From positions 3,038,496-3,102,495 of the forward strand of contig OZ025265.1 of NCBI GenBank assembly GCA_964019135.1: 64,000 bases of DNA, in the 5' to 3' direction. This document shows positions 13,501 through 24,000 of this stretch, one piece after another. Each line of letters begins with the position of its first letter. Position 1 is the stretch's first letter. The notes beneath the pieces were generated by a model. The model worked only from the letters and a program-made list of their open reading frames with translations. It did no database searches and was not told where the DNA came from. Source of the stretch: Arenicola marina (taxonomy: Eukaryota > Annelida > Polychaeta > Arenicolidae). The position numbers were made by a program, and so were the translations under genes.

Positions 13501-14505
13501 CCCCCCAGTGTTCAGTGTCTCCGCTGTGGTTGCAGGACGATGACGAAGGCCTCGGCCCGGTGCGCGAGATCAACATGGCGCTCTTCGAGAACGAGGTGGA
13601 AGATGTCGATGCCACCGGCACGCAGGCCCCGGATGACCGCTTTGCGCATGTGCAGGGAATGGAGAACGGCCTCGCGCACGAGGAAGGTCAGTACTCTTGT
13701 TATAGGTACACAAAAATAGTTTTTTTTTATGTTTGAAGCATTTGTGGGTATGTTCAAATAGATAGGACATAAAAGAATAGAGTGGATATGGTTGAATGAC
13801 TTTCTGAGCTTTCGATGGGTGGGTGTCACCATTGTAAGTTTGTTAAGTCAATGAAAGAATCGTTTGAATGTTTGGAATGGAACGCTTCCCGTAGTTACTA
13901 AAGCTGCCCATTCATCAAATTTCCACACATGTAATTAATGTATAGGAACGCTTTTGAATGTATTGGACATAGTGTTATTTTTGCAAGGCAAGTACTGTAT
14001 TATCTTGCAACCATTTTACTAGAATAACAAGAACGCTGACCTGCACGTATCGCACTCCAGGGATCAATGTCTTTTGGAGCAGCGCTTTCCTCCACATACC
14101 AGTAATATTATTGGCTCATCCATATTATTAATCCATGTACACGAATGCCACATGACCTAACCTGGCACATGTTCGGTACCTAAGAAACTGTATAAGCAGT
14201 TTTATTACTATTTGGTGCGGAAGACCACACTTTGAAAAAGAAAAAAAAAAGACGTTTCTTCGCCAACGCAAAGCATGTGTCTTCTGATATCAGATTAATA
14301 GATTGTTTCGTGGCTTGCAGAGGACAAGCTGGCCATGGCTGGAGCACTACCCCCCGAGGACGGGGCGGCGGGGGCAACGGGGGGGTGCCCAGACCCCGAG
14401 GACGACGCCCTCGCGGAAGACACCCCCATCGACGAAAACCTTTTTGACGGCGATGACCTTGACCTTGTCGAGGAGGAGCTGGAGACGCTCGACCTTGTCG
14501 ACTGA
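1461..14505 (+). CDS. ZC3H15: ZC3H15 / DFRP1, zinc finger CCCH domain-containing protein 15 (12 exons)
   Basis: Cytoplasmic partner of the developmentally regulated GTPase DRG1. It binds DRG1, protects it from degradation and supports its action on ribosomes (family knowledge). Coding exons: 1461-1532, 6719-6820, 7049-7154, 7579-7722, 8136-8224, 8953-9055, 9804-9886, 11208-11279, 11864-11941, 12370-12474, 13536-13686, 14321-14505. Together they give 429 codons and a stop; the human protein has 426. The start MPPKKK is the family start and has A at -3. The first CCCH finger is C102-C110-C116-H120 with the SHDLN signature. The second is C173-C191-C197-H201, preceded by the family-typical KYGWFW. 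The DFRP region (about 225-310) follows, then an acidic tail ending in the conserved ENLF...EEEL pattern. Every junction is GT-AG and keeps frame. Introns carry foldback elements and SINEs, but no exon is interrupted. Confidence 0.96.
1625..3709. mobile_element. Putative foldback / TIR element in ZC3H15 intron 1
   Basis: Inverted arms at about 1625-1795 and 3532-3709 match almost base for base, for example GAGTATGCAACATCTCAGAG on one side and its complement near 3640-3660, and CACCGAAAAAGGGTGAAT against ATTCACCCTTTTTCGGTG. The interior holds GC-rich low-complexity sequence and a second palindrome at 2670-2975. No transposase frame is present, so this looks like a non-autonomous element. Target-site duplications were not identified. 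Confidence 0.75.
2670..2975. mobile_element. Palindromic MITE-like element nested in the 2.1-kb foldback
   Basis: A near-complete hairpin centred around 2822. The left arm ATTAGATTCCTGAAGCTTTT and the right arm complement near 2945-2962 match, and both arms share TTGTAATCCGGG and a CTCGCTTC...ATGCTCCG block. This is the structure of a foldback MITE. Divergence between arms suggests it is not very recent. Confidence 0.8.
3941..4677. mobile_element. Second foldback element in ZC3H15 intron 1
   Basis: Inverted arms of about 235 bases at 3941-4176 and 4440-4677. Both contain GCAAGTGCCCCCAGGCAAG, ATGTTAAAATCCTT and TAGTAGGGAAT in opposite orientation, and both include a motif like GACATCAA..AGTGTGTC. 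The spacer is about 260 bases. No coding capacity. The arms are roughly 80-85% alike by eye, so it is older than the neighbouring palindrome. Confidence 0.78.
4690..6718 (+). other. Remainder of ZC3H15 intron 1, nothing recognised
   Basis: AT-rich intron sequence. I see no exon, no tandem array and no clear element here. A short inverted motif (TATATAAGTTGCACCAGTG against GACGCAACTTATATAT) lies at 6330-6380. Confidence 0.6.
6719..6820 (+). CDS. ZC3H15: ZC3H15 coding exon 2
   Basis: Residues 25-58. It opens with the family block [11 protein letters not shown] and ends KSGKE|GTAAGT. Acceptor TTTCAG. Both ends are phase 0. Confidence 0.95.
7049..7154 (+). CDS. ZC3H15: ZC3H15 coding exon 3
   Basis: Residues 59-93, a basic helical stretch ending in the conserved ELNSLFKPV. 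Acceptor TTGGCAG, donor G|GTAATC in phase 1. Too short to appear as a long reading frame; found by frame and homology. Confidence 0.93.
7579..7722 (+). CDS. ZC3H15: ZC3H15 coding exon 4 (first CCCH finger)
   Basis: Residues 94-141. It holds the whole first finger, C-x7-C-x5-C-x3-H, with [12 protein letters not shown]. Acceptor TTTGCAG, donor G|GTAAGC in phase 1. Confidence 0.95.
7843..7996 (-). mobile_element. tRNA-derived SINE, family 2, copy 1
   Basis: On the - strand a tRNA-like head reads TTGGCCGAGTGGTAAGACAC (A-box) and then GGTTCGAAACCC (B-box). The body includes TCTGGGGCATAT. Similar bodies recur at 22392, 42465 and 63055, always on the - strand. It sits in ZC3H15 intron 4. Confidence 0.75.
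8014..8104 (+). repeat. Two-copy 45-bp tandem repeat before ZC3H15 exon 5
   Basis: GTGATATCTGTGTT...ATAGGTACC.GTATGTGATTTAG occurs twice with a 45-base period, ending 31 bases before the acceptor of exon 5. Each copy contains TTATAGGTAC, which resembles an acceptor followed by a donor. Confidence 0.85.
8136..8224 (+). CDS. ZC3H15: ZC3H15 coding exon 5
   Basis: Residues 142-171: [18 protein letters not shown] followed by a lysine/threonine linker. The intron joins GG|T to the preceding phase-1 base. Donor ATT|GTGAGT. Confidence 0.92.
8292..8501 (+). mobile_element. tRNA-derived SINE, family 1, copy 1 (5' truncated)
   Basis: Shares its body with the copies at 42575 and 59112 but in the opposite orientation: GAGAGTCTAACAGCACATGG, a B-box-like GGTGGTTCGGGCCCC, TTACCCCCGGGCACATGGC and a 3' end AACCAAACAACCC. 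The A-box end of the tRNA-like head is missing. It lies in ZC3H15 intron 5. Confidence 0.8.
8953..9055 (+). CDS. ZC3H15: ZC3H15 coding exon 6 (second CCCH finger)
   Basis: Residues 172-205. C173, C191, C197 and H201 form the second finger around [14 protein letters not shown]. The C-x5-C spacing is one residue shorter than in human. Donor G|GTGAGT, phase 1. Confidence 0.94.
9056..11207 (+). other. ZC3H15 introns 6 and 7, no further genes seen
   Basis: Apart from exon 7 at 9804-9886 this is plain intron. A perfect short tandem duplication, CGATGTGACGACTGCGGC twice, lies at 10621-10660. Nothing else was recognised. Confidence 0.6.
9804..9886 (+). CDS. ZC3H15: ZC3H15 coding exon 7
   Basis: Residues 206-233, GFVLKKDKK then the acidic [11 protein letters not shown] conserved at the start of the DRG1-binding region. 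Acceptor TACAG, donor GAG|GTAAGT. Confidence 0.94.
11208..11279 (+). CDS. ZC3H15: ZC3H15 coding exon 8
   Basis: Residues 234-257, with the family core [11 protein letters not shown]. Acceptor TTTTTCAG, donor AAG|GTGAGT. Phase 0 at both ends. Confidence 0.93.
11560..11790 (+). mobile_element. tRNA-derived SINE, family 3, copy 1
   Basis: The + strand carries TGGCCTAGTAGTTAGTGC (A-box-like) and GTTCGAATCCCACC (B-box). A body follows with GGGTTACTCCCGGAGTCC and CTTGCCATTGTAGCG. The spacing is too long for a functional tRNA, so it is read as a SINE in ZC3H15 intron 8. A related copy is at 17155. Confidence 0.7.
11864..11941 (+). CDS. ZC3H15: ZC3H15 coding exon 9
   Basis: Residues 258-283, lysine-rich [19 protein letters not shown] then SGKAFG, matching the family's basic helix. 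Acceptor CTTCAG, donor GGG|GTAGGT. Confidence 0.92.
12370..12474 (+). CDS. ZC3H15: ZC3H15 coding exon 10
   Basis: Residues 284-318, [13 protein letters not shown] followed by an acidic run. It corresponds to the VSGREVFEFRPEL block of vertebrate proteins. Acceptor TTTTTCAG, donor GAG|GTGAGT. Confidence 0.94.
12475..13535 (+). repeat. ZC3H15 intron 10 with short GC-rich repeats
   Basis: It contains an imperfect duplication at about 12690-12810 (CAGTCGC..AG.GCGGG.TGGGTTT twice), four copies of an 18-bp unit TGGGCGTTAGTCACGGGG at 13091-13156, and a C-rich tract at 13379-13510 that ends just before the acceptor of exon 11. Confidence 0.8.
13536..13686 (+). CDS. ZC3H15: ZC3H15 coding exon 11
   Basis: Residues 319-368, variable acidic region with the conserved short block [11 protein letters not shown]. 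Acceptor TTGCAG after a C-rich tract; donor G|GTCAGT in phase 1. GC content is visibly higher than in exons 2-8. Confidence 0.9.
14321..14505 (+). CDS. ZC3H15: ZC3H15 coding exon 12 (terminal)
   Basis: Residues 369-429 and a TGA stop at 14503-14505. A variable GC-rich Pro/Gly stretch leads into the conserved acidic C-terminus ([10 protein letters not shown], then EEEL). No certain polyadenylation signal follows closely. An AATAAA at 15797-15802 is a candidate only. Confidence 0.93.
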
Positions 14506-15059
14506 CCTTGGCGTGCCACGTGGCCGGCCGGCCGATCGTTGTTTGCGCCATCTGTTGAATGAATGTCAACACTATTTTTTTTGTCATTTATCAACGCCAT
14601 TTCATTACACCTTCCCCCTGCCCTACCCCCCACCCTCCCCCCATCCCCGCCCCATCCCTGCCCGAGAGACGCTAGTTACTCTAAGGAAATGGTCCAAGCG
14701 TGAAATTTTCCGGATGCTAATGGCAAGATTGTTCCATGTTTTGTGTCTCTGGTTGCCTGAGCAAGCACCGGAGTAGTGTTATCCTGGCGCTTGTGGTCGA
14801 CGCTTTGGTCAAGGTGTCTTACTTCCATCTAATCCTATGGATTAAAATACATGGGGACGAGGCATCAACCGAGGCTACATTGTTTTTTTTCTGCGCACAT
14901 GGCATCTTAAATCCGTTGTGGCTATTGTCAAGGAGGAGAGTGATAAAAACTTCGCTTGTAATTCGTGCCGTCATGGGGCTAACATTGGGATGGACCCGAC
15001 TTTGTGGCCTTGACATCCTAATGTAGTTCCACCCTAATCAAATAACGACCAGCAATTGA

Positions 15060-15330
15060 GGGGCTACCCGAATGGTCTAGTGGTTAGCCATTCCGCTTTG
15101 TCGAGCCGGTCTTCGTATAGTCCACCCATCCTGCCGGAGGTTGGAGGTTTTTCACCCCACTCTGTCAATATCTCTGATGCACTCAGCTACACCCCGGGTC
15201 ATGGCCCTGTTTAGCCCTCATATGCACAACATTGTTTCAAAACATCCTCATTTCGTTTCCCCCTCCCTGTAACTCGCCGGTGAGCCTTGAAGGCGCAGGT
15301 GAGTTCGTGGAGTGGGGTCGTGGTGCCTCG
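15060..15330 (+). mobile_element. tRNA-like SINE remnant
   Basis: Begins GGGCTACCCGAATGGTCTAG then TGGTTAGCCATTCCG, a good A-box. The B-box is weak. Followed by a body of about 200 bases that I could not match elsewhere in the window. Confidence 0.45.
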
Positions 15331-17154
15331 TCCATTGGTGTGTCGCAGCAGTGAGTCCCTGTACTGTTCCCCTTCAGCCTGCACTGTACGCTATCTGCTA
15401 GGGCGGCGTCCTGTACGGCCGCGGCTCGTGCATGCGCGTTTCTTATGTTAATTTAGTTGATGCGAGGTGGTCCATATCTCCTGTTAGAACATGGATTCTT
15501 GCAGTAAATGGCAGGCGTGAGTCCTATGTGAGCTATACTGAAACCATGGTTGGCCCAAACATGGAAGAACAGCCCATTTGGGCAGTTGTTACATTGGTTA
15601 TGTCACGCGGATCTCCTGCTAGATTCATATAAGTTTACCCCGGTTATAAGTCCTATTAAAGACTGGTTTAGGTCTTGTTCAGCAGTGTGAAATTTCAGTA
15701 TTGGGACGATTTCTATTCTATAAAATACACCGCCTTGATTTCTCGCATTAGTTTACTGCAGATCATGTTTAAGGATGTTCTCACTGTGCTGCTGAAAATA
15801 AATCTCGCTGGTTCCCTGACTTTTCGCCTGAAATAGGTTTGGTCCTTGCTTTGCTTCCGGTGCGTCCTGTGATGTTCATGCTATTGGTCCCCGCTTTTGG
15901 TTACATGAGAGAGCACTGCTTGGTAGACCACACATCCAAATGAACCAGAGTGCTACTGCAATTGACCATATGTACATATATCATGCTGAAGAAAATGATC
16001 GCCTAAAGAAAAGTTATCACTACGTTTGTGCGATTTGACAACGCTCAGCAAGGCAGTGTCGATAACAGTATCTGTTTAACAGATGAGCGAATGTTCTGGG
16101 TTCGACTTAGGCGATATTAATTTGATGCGGTAATTATGTCAGACATTTTGTTTGAATAAATGATTTGACATGTCAGCTACTCAGAAGAAATGTTCAACTG
16201 CACTACGAGAAGTATAAACACCTCTTTCAGACTTGTTAAAGCCTTCACAGCGGCGGTGATCGTGTCTGCGTTACAATCGGATCATGTATGCACTACATCA
16301 CAGTGGGCGAAGGGGTGCCACTTTCTCCAACCCGGACCCGTCAGTTTTAGAAATGTGCTGAATAAAGAGCTCGAGAAAACGTTCTGGTTGTGGCGTCCTA
16401 AGTTTGACCTTGTTTTATAGCCCACATATATTAATGCATTTGATGGCATTTTATCGTGTAGTTCTCTATAATGACTAATTACACGTCCGTCTAGGTAGCC
16501 AAGCTGCCCTGTCCTGTTAGTGTGCGGCGCGAATGAACTTTCAAATCCCCACTATGGGGAACGTTACGTTACCAGATTACAATCGAGTCTGAGCGAGGCA
16601 ATGGCTTTTATCGAAGCCATTTTCAGACAAGTAATTTGAACTTCAAGGGAGTAAACACCGGAGTGGATTTTTAAAAGCTGGTGCGCTGTACCGGTGTGTT
16701 GTACGCATGAAACTGGCAGTCCTACAAATCATTTTGGCCAAAATCTGTTCCGAAACATCGCCGTTAAAACGCTGTGTCAGATATTATAAATTCAACATAT
16801 AGAACACTCGCTATTTACGTAAAAAATATCAACACATCTGCATTTTAGATCAACCCTAAACCCGATTATATTTAGCAAGATCAACGGTTAAACTGTATCC
16901 TGCGTATTCTGCGTTTACGTCACTATGCGAAAAAATACAACTTTGATCGTTATTGCCAATTAAAGTTTGTTCAGATTTTCGTGAATACAAAGCACCAAAC
17001 CATGACCCATATATTTGGCACGACCACCCAGATCGTTCAATATTTACCTTTCTGTGGATAAATTATATTGATTTTAAGAATGAATTTCCCCAGAAGCTGG
17101 CCTTATATGAGCGGGAGGGCGTCATTTCATGTAGAGTGTTCAGTGATTGTAGTG

Positions 17155-17420
17155 TATTCTGCCAGCGCAGCCCCTGCGGCCGGTGCGTGGTTCGAGCCCC
17201 GCAATTCCAGATCTTTCTTTGAGAATAATCAAACCCCGTTGCATTGTCCTGTGCACAATTTAACCTTCATGTGCACAAAAGTGGCTTAAAACCTTCACAA
17301 ATAGTCAGGAGTTGCTCCCAAATACCTGGCTTCTCTACATTGGCCCTCGCCATTGTTTGAGACATGAGCTACAGTGGTTAAAGCGGCGATCCCTACTGAA
17401 AACCAACCCTCCAAAATGTG
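17155..17420 (+). mobile_element. tRNA-derived SINE, family 3, copy 2
   Basis: GCGTGGTTCGAGCCCCGC is a B-box arm. The body GTTGCTCCCAAATACCTGG ... CTCGCCATTG parallels the copy at 11560. The 3' end GTGGTTAAAGCGG...AAACCAACCC resembles the tail of family 1 as well. The A-box part is degraded. Confidence 0.55.
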
Positions 17421-17610
17421 TCACGTGTTACAAATTGAACTACTAGTTACGGGTCGTTGGCTTTGTCTTCATATTGTAAATCATTCCTTTAGTACAGAAA
17501 CCAAAGCTTTCTGACAACAATAATCGGCGTTACAAGACTAGAACAATGTTTTATTCATCTTCTTATACGTGGCTCACACAATAAGCACTGATACATCTCA
17601 CAGACTCAGA

Positions 17611-17829
17611 CAGGGATGCACGGTGATGTTGGGGAGAAGCCTTCCCGGGCAGTGCCCGCTATCGGCCGTCGATGGTACACCGACAGGGATGCACGATGAT
17701 GTTGGGGAGAAGCCTTCCCGGGCAGTGCCCGCTATCGGCTGTCGATGGTACACCGACAGGGATGCACGGTGATGTTGGGGAGAAGTCTGCCCGGGCCGTG
17801 CCCGCTATCGGCTGTCGATGGTACGATGG
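17611..17829 (+). repeat. 73-bp unit in three tandem copies
   Basis: Copies begin CAGGGATGCACGGTGATG at 17611, 17684 and 17757. They differ at only a few positions (for example CTTCCCGGGCAGTG against CTGCCCGGGCCGTG). Unit length is not a multiple of three. No gene context. Confidence 0.95.
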
Positions 17830-20800
17830 TAGCCTATACAGTACACACACTGCACTATAGAAGTGAAGCGAGCAAATCGTCATAACGAAAAACCCGAGAA
17901 AATCCTTATCTTAAATGTTAACATTATACAAAGACGACTTCTGGAAATGGACGAAATATCGCAAGCAAGGCGATTGCAGGCGTCTAGCTTTATTGGTTAT
18001 TAACAGTTAGATATCTTACTAAACTAAGCTTACTATATATGCACCAATGAAGACTGCATCTAGGCAAACCAATAATTGTACGTTAGGCCAGCCAAAAAGT
18101 GTTTCTGGTCGCCAAGCAAACGGATTTCTCAATAAAAGAAGTCCGCTTGAGTTGGATGTAAATAAGTTATTAATTCTTATAACAACTGAGTCAACCTGAA
18201 GTTACGGTAACCAAAATGGATAATCAAATTGTATTATAATCTACAAGAAACCGGATTTTTGTTCTTGACCCAAGCATACGATATCTATCTTAATACGCCG
18301 CTATTATTAATAAATATTTCAATATGGTACGGAACAGAGTTCAGCGATGTAACTTCAGAAGTTCTCCTACAATATCTCAATGAGTCGAGATTTAAACAAG
18401 CCTGCCATGTAACCCTTAACATTCAGATCTATAATTGATCATGCATCTTACGAGTGAACATACATACGTACTATACCTTTGAAGGTGCAGACATTTATGC
18501 CCCCATGCCTTCAGCGTCTTGTTCATACCACAGAGTAGGTGTTGATTACCTAGCTTGTATTCATACGCTGTCTCGCCCTACCTCACACACCTGCGATATC
18601 TGTGGGTTAAACATCCTCCAGTAACGAAGCTACATGCTATGTAGCCTCTTTACGCTGAACCCACATGTCGGCCATGTTGCCGAGACATTCCCATCATATA
18701 AATAATAAAAGACCGAGCCAACACATTTCACTAAGGAATATGAAATAAACGAACGTAGACACTTATCAAGGCCGTTAGCAAAAACTTGGATGACAGGCAG
18801 TTAACACTTTCGAGGGGAGTTTCTGCTCAAAATTACCAATTAATTCAATTGAGTGATTATGAAGTCATTTTCGCACATATATGCCGGAATATAGGTTGAC
18901 GAAGTCAATTACGAGGAACATTAGAAACATGCTTGTACTTACTTTGTTTGGAATTTGTTCTTCGTTTATAACAATACAAGCACAGCAGTGTCGATCATCC
19001 TATGTAACAATTTTGGGCAAGAACTTTCCGTAACAGGTTACATTTTTATTAGCAATGACCGTAACGCCACTCACACCATGCCGGTATGTAGTCCCAACAT
19101 AGGGGATGCCAATAGATGTATGGAAACCATTGTTCGCCGCCCGCACCCCCCCCCCCCCCCCCACACACACACATTCCCACTCCCTCGAAGCCTGTATCTG
19201 CGACAGGAAACGGTATTTGAAGTGGTTTGACCGCGTGGGAACTGGAAACACTGCGAGGATTGGAACCAGCCTTCGATCTGGAAGCAGACTTCGACCTGGA
19301 ACCAGTCCTAAAACAATAATCTATCTAAGCTTCGCTACAGCAGACCTCCGACCTAGATCTGAGACCTTCCTGGGACAGTGAGAGTAACCAAGCGTGAAAC
19401 AGAGGATTAAAAGACGGGCGGGAATCGAACCCACCCCGACCCGTACGTCAGCTCGCAGCAGTCTCCACTCGTGAGTGAGAGGTTTCCACCCCCCTCCACC
19501 CCACACACTACACGTCGTCACATAGGACAAAATACAAATAGTAACATACACACCAGACAATCCAGAAAAAAACGACGTGTTTCCCGCGAGCCCTGCACCA
19601 CGTTATCACATAATATGGATGTGTTGAATACAATAACATACAAAATATCGTACGTGAAACGAAGGCGATATGTCTCACAGACATAACTGTACAGGTGTCT
19701 GGTGGATTAGGTATTGCAAGACCGACGCAGAAACCTATACGGATACCGCATGCAGCATACATAGCAAGACATGGACATGGACTAATATGTGCAGTTGAAA
19801 TATGGGTACACGGTCAGGAATACGGTACAAGTTACGGACATTTTGGGTTGACCAACTAGCAAGATCTAGACTCATAAGTTCAGACGCAAAATATGTGGCA
19901 AAATATGGCCATTCCAATTTAAAGACCCATATAAGGTAAATATTATGTCATAATGTATTAAATATTTGTTATTAATAAGGCGAGGAATATATAGATTCGT
20001 ACATTTGAGTTCAAATATGCATATAAGTGGAAGAATACATAACAAAGTAATCTATATTCAAAGTAAACTAAATATTTAGCAAGATATGGGACATTGGAGT
20101 GAACCTTGAGAGGACCGAGAAGGGAACCTCAAGAGGTACATACGGTTATATTGAGAGGCTACTCAGAGGGCTTAGCCATTACCGGGTAAGTATAAACAAT
20201 CTAGTATAAACAATCTTAGTACGTGGGCCCGACATGTAATGACAACTGATGGGACAAGATAAAGCTAGCATGCAGAACCGTACTTCTGGCAAGACGCTCT
20301 CCCTCGCCAGTCACGGCATGGAATCGAACCACTAACTATTTTCCACTTCATCACACTGTCAAGCAGGTGACATATCCTTGGCAGCGGAAAAGGTGTCCGT
20401 GAAATAGTAAGACTAATCATAATACCGATATTGAATAGTCGATCCTACTTAACGATTGACAAGGAGTTCAACCTTGCTGGCCATGTTCGTGACGGGCATG
20501 GAGTTAATGGGACAAACGGGAGATCACGACACTTGGCGTAAGATATACATACATTGAGATTACCCCATTAAGGCAGCAGTTACACTCACACTTTGACAAG
20601 CGCAATTATGTCACATTTAACTAAAATTGTCGGCAAACTAGTAAATATGAAAACAAATTATAAATTATTTTCTTAAACGCATTTGGACCTTAATGGGTAT
20701 TACCTAGTGATTCAATGAGAGAAAAGCGTAAATTGTTCTGATATGAGATTCACAACTTCACAAGATGGATATAAATATAAGCCTGATTCTCGTAAATGTC

Positions 20801-20835
20801 ACACAACACGAGTGAAAGAATGAGCCCCATACACT

Positions 20836-20927
20836 GTGACCTTGGCTGTTTTGTAGTTGGATATTTTGACCTTGGCTGTTGTGAGCTTGGCTATTTTGAC
20901 CTTAGGCTGTTGTGACCTCGACCTGTG
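20836..20927 (-). repeat. Short repeats in the DNAJC10 3' UTR or flank
   Basis: About three imperfect copies of TGACCTTGGCTGTT/ATTT motifs, starting 54 bases past the DNAJC10 stop codon. On the - strand this is the region expected to be 3' UTR. No AATAAA lies close to the stop on that strand. Confidence 0.6.
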
Positions 20928-20980
20928 ATCGTGGTTTGTTCATGGGATGTACTGCAGGATTCCTGGCTTCAAAGTACATG

Positions 20981-21001
20981 TTAAAGTTCATCTTTCGGAA
21001 T
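20981..21001 (-). CDS. DNAJC10: DNAJC10 coding exon 15 (21-bp terminal exon encoding KDEL)
   Basis: Residues 771-776 (IPKDEL) and TAA. The acceptor is TTTTTTTTCTCACCAG. The exon joins in phase 0 to exon 14 and supplies the ER-retrieval signal that the family requires. It is six codons plus stop, far too short for frame-based prediction. Confidence 0.88.
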   Translation of the reverse strand: MPKDEL

Positions 21002-24000
21002 CTGGTGAGAAAAAAAAACACGACAAAAATGATTATGATTATTAAATTTACGATACATGCAGTTTTCACACTCTGTGTTTGTGATACAACCCACAGATGC
21101 ATATTGTATCGCGTTTATATCACAAGCAAAGTTATGAATGCTATGAAAATTATACAAATACACAACCAGTCTCGAGATACCAATTGCTTGGTTTGCATAA
21201 ACTTCTTAAATAGGGCAAATAACATTATATATTATTAATATAAACATAAAATGCAAATTACTAATTTAAATAAGCCACTTGAACGCCACATTCCTCAGGT
21301 AAAGCTCACACCGTTCAAGACGTGTTAAAGCTATTCACACAGCAATAGGTTCCCTGAGAAACTTGACATAATGCTTTGAATGGAGATGATGTAGCTGCAT
21401 TCTTCGCGTATAAAAAGGCAGTTATGGGTGCAATAAAGAACACGACATGTTGTTAAGCCAATTTTTGGGGCCAAACTAGTGCATCTTGCGTGAACAAGTG
21501 TGGTATTCTTGTGTACTACGTTAACAGAATTCGGGTAGTGCTGTCGTTTTTTGCCTTTTCAAATAAGATTGTATGTCTATATCGTCGAGAGTTAACATTT
21601 ACAGTCAGGCAAAGGGTACGGAACGTTTTTCCAAAGAATGTTGACAATCATAATGTTGCTGTATGAACAGCGTTCAGATACTAAGGTAAATACCAGGGTG
21701 ACTGTCCATACCTTAGACGCCGGCACACGGTTCTTTAGCTGCTTGATGATGTCATTGGCTCGCTGGCTGTTAATCTCCTCGCCGTTGTAACCCTGTTGGC
21801 CGCCGCTATGGGCGCCCTGGTAGAAGCGCACGGTGGGGTAGGCTCGTATCCCGGCCTGTTGGCACAGGCGTTGGTTCTGGTCGCAGTCGACCTTACCGGC
21901 TTTAACCCGCCCATCCAGGGCCTGAAACACGCCCAAGCGAACATTCTCATCATGACTGCGTTAAGACGAAGTTTTAAAGTTGCATATCGAGCTCTTTCCC
22001 GCCAAAACTAAAGCGGTCAAAATACAAATAATAATCAGTCCTTGAATCATCCAAAATTTTCTTTGTCTATATTCCACGCATGCCAGACTGCCAAATGGAG
22101 TCTCTTGCCTTGCCCGTGATATCAGTTAACCACAAGTTTTCGAATTAGTGGTAAACGGCATCCGTTTTTGTGGTTCGCGATGGTTTGTTATAAGTAGCAG
22201 TGCAGCGACAGTTCTGCGGTGTCCCAGGATAGACACGTTTGCCATATCTCAGCCGAAACGGTAGAATATTACCTACATGTTCAATACCTTGATCAAGTAA
22301 TTTATTAACCATCTATTACCGATCAATTAACAGTTGTTTCCTTAGGAACTAGTAAAATAACAATGAATGAGTGAATCGGTGTTCTTAGCCGCTTCTGTGT
22401 ACGCTAGGGCTGAACTGGGGCAAGGAACTCCCGGAACGATTATTGGATGAACCATGCCCCTGACTCAGTGCCAAGGTCCGGGCTTGACCCCAGGACCCAT
22501 TGATCTGCCGTCTAGTGCGCCAACCATGACACCAGAGACCTAATCATGGTGCACACATTAATTGCATTGTTACCTTAGCAACGCGTTCAAATTCTGGCGC
22601 GAAGACCTGGCAGTGACCGCACCAGGGGGTGTAGAAGTCCACCAGCCAGGCCTGCTGGCTGCGGAGCACGCTCGCAGTGAAGGTGGCGCCACTGAGGTCG
22701 GTGGCGGCGCTAGGCAGGTAGCCCAGGGCCCAGGCCCGGATCGACTGGGCGTCACGGTACCACCCGTTGTACTCGCTGCGGGAGGGGGTAGTGGTAGGGA
22801 GGGGGGGGGGGTAAAAGAAAAAAAAGGGGGTATTATAAAGCGTTATATATTTGCGAGAGGAAATGTAACGGCTGAAAATCTGCATTATACTTATGCAAGG
22901 GTTAAACGTTAATGGTAGGCATTGAGCAAAGCTCACAACAGATGGATCAAACGAGCAGACACAACCTTCCATCTCGTAATAATTTACCTTATTTTCACAC
23001 ACTGTTACCGGATTGAACAAATTGAAACTTCAATATAAATTAACTTCAATTGATTAGAAAACTTAAATTAACTTCAACTAATTAGAACACTCTCATTTAA
23101 TTGAACACTTTAATTTAATTTAATTGAATACTTTAATTTAATTGAACACTTTAATTTAATTGGACGCTTTAATTTAATTGAACTTTACTTTAATTGGACA
23201 CTTTACTTTAATTTAATTGGACACTTTACTTTATTTTAATTGAACACTTTAATTAAACACTTTACTTTAATTGAACTGACATTTCCGATTTAATTAAACA
23301 CTAATTTAATTGACCTTACAATTTCAATTGAATTGAACACTTTAATTTAATTGAAATGACAATTTCAATTGAATTGAACAAATTAATTTAACTGAAAAAG
23401 GTTGAAATCTTCAAATTAGTTTAAATCTTTAAATTAGTTTAAATATTTACCAAACAAGCACAAACAAGCACCGCACAAATGGCGAACGCTAAATGAAGTG
23501 GACCATAAAGGCAAGCAGAGTGCGAAGTGTCGCGTGACTCACTGGAATTTGGAGGCCTGTGAGGATCCCGGGGGGTAGAGCCTGATGGCCGGGTAGCCGC
23601 GCACCTTCTGGGTCTGACACAGAGCCTTCGCCTCGTCACAGTCCACCTGACCAATGTGGATCTCATCCATGTCCTTCAGCATCTACCAGAGAAAAGGTGT
23701 CACACAACACACTGTAGAGGGCTGGTTCGTAGCACTGTAAACTTTGTAAAGAAAAGTTTGACGCTTTAATAAAATTTCACATACACTGGCCAGCCCATCC
23801 CAAACTTTCCTTTACAAAGTTTACAGTACATCCTTGCACATACCGTGGTAAGACCCCTTACCCCCTTCACATACCCTTGCCAGCCCATGCCTCCCCTTTC
23901 ACATACCCTGCCCAGACCCCTCACCCCCTTTCACATACCCTGGCCAGCCCATCCCTCCACTTTCACACACCCTGGCTAGACCCCTCACCCCTTTCACATA

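Larger units (their letters stand above)
14506..20980. other. Convergent intergenic region between ZC3H15 and DNAJC10
   Basis: No coding exon was found on either strand. It must hold both 3' UTRs, whose ends I cannot place. Recognisable contents are SINE remnants at 15060 and 17155, a 73-bp triplication at 17611-17829, tRNA-like B-box fragments on the - strand near 19405-19470 and 20320-20365, and short repeats at 20836-20927. The rest is AT-rich unique-looking sequence. Confidence 0.6.

Noticed and set aside
19405..19470. Possible tRNA gene on the - strand (GTGGGTTCGATTCCCGC arm)
   Set aside because: The T-arm is good, but no matching acceptor stem or A-box lies at the right distance. Most likely a SINE relic.
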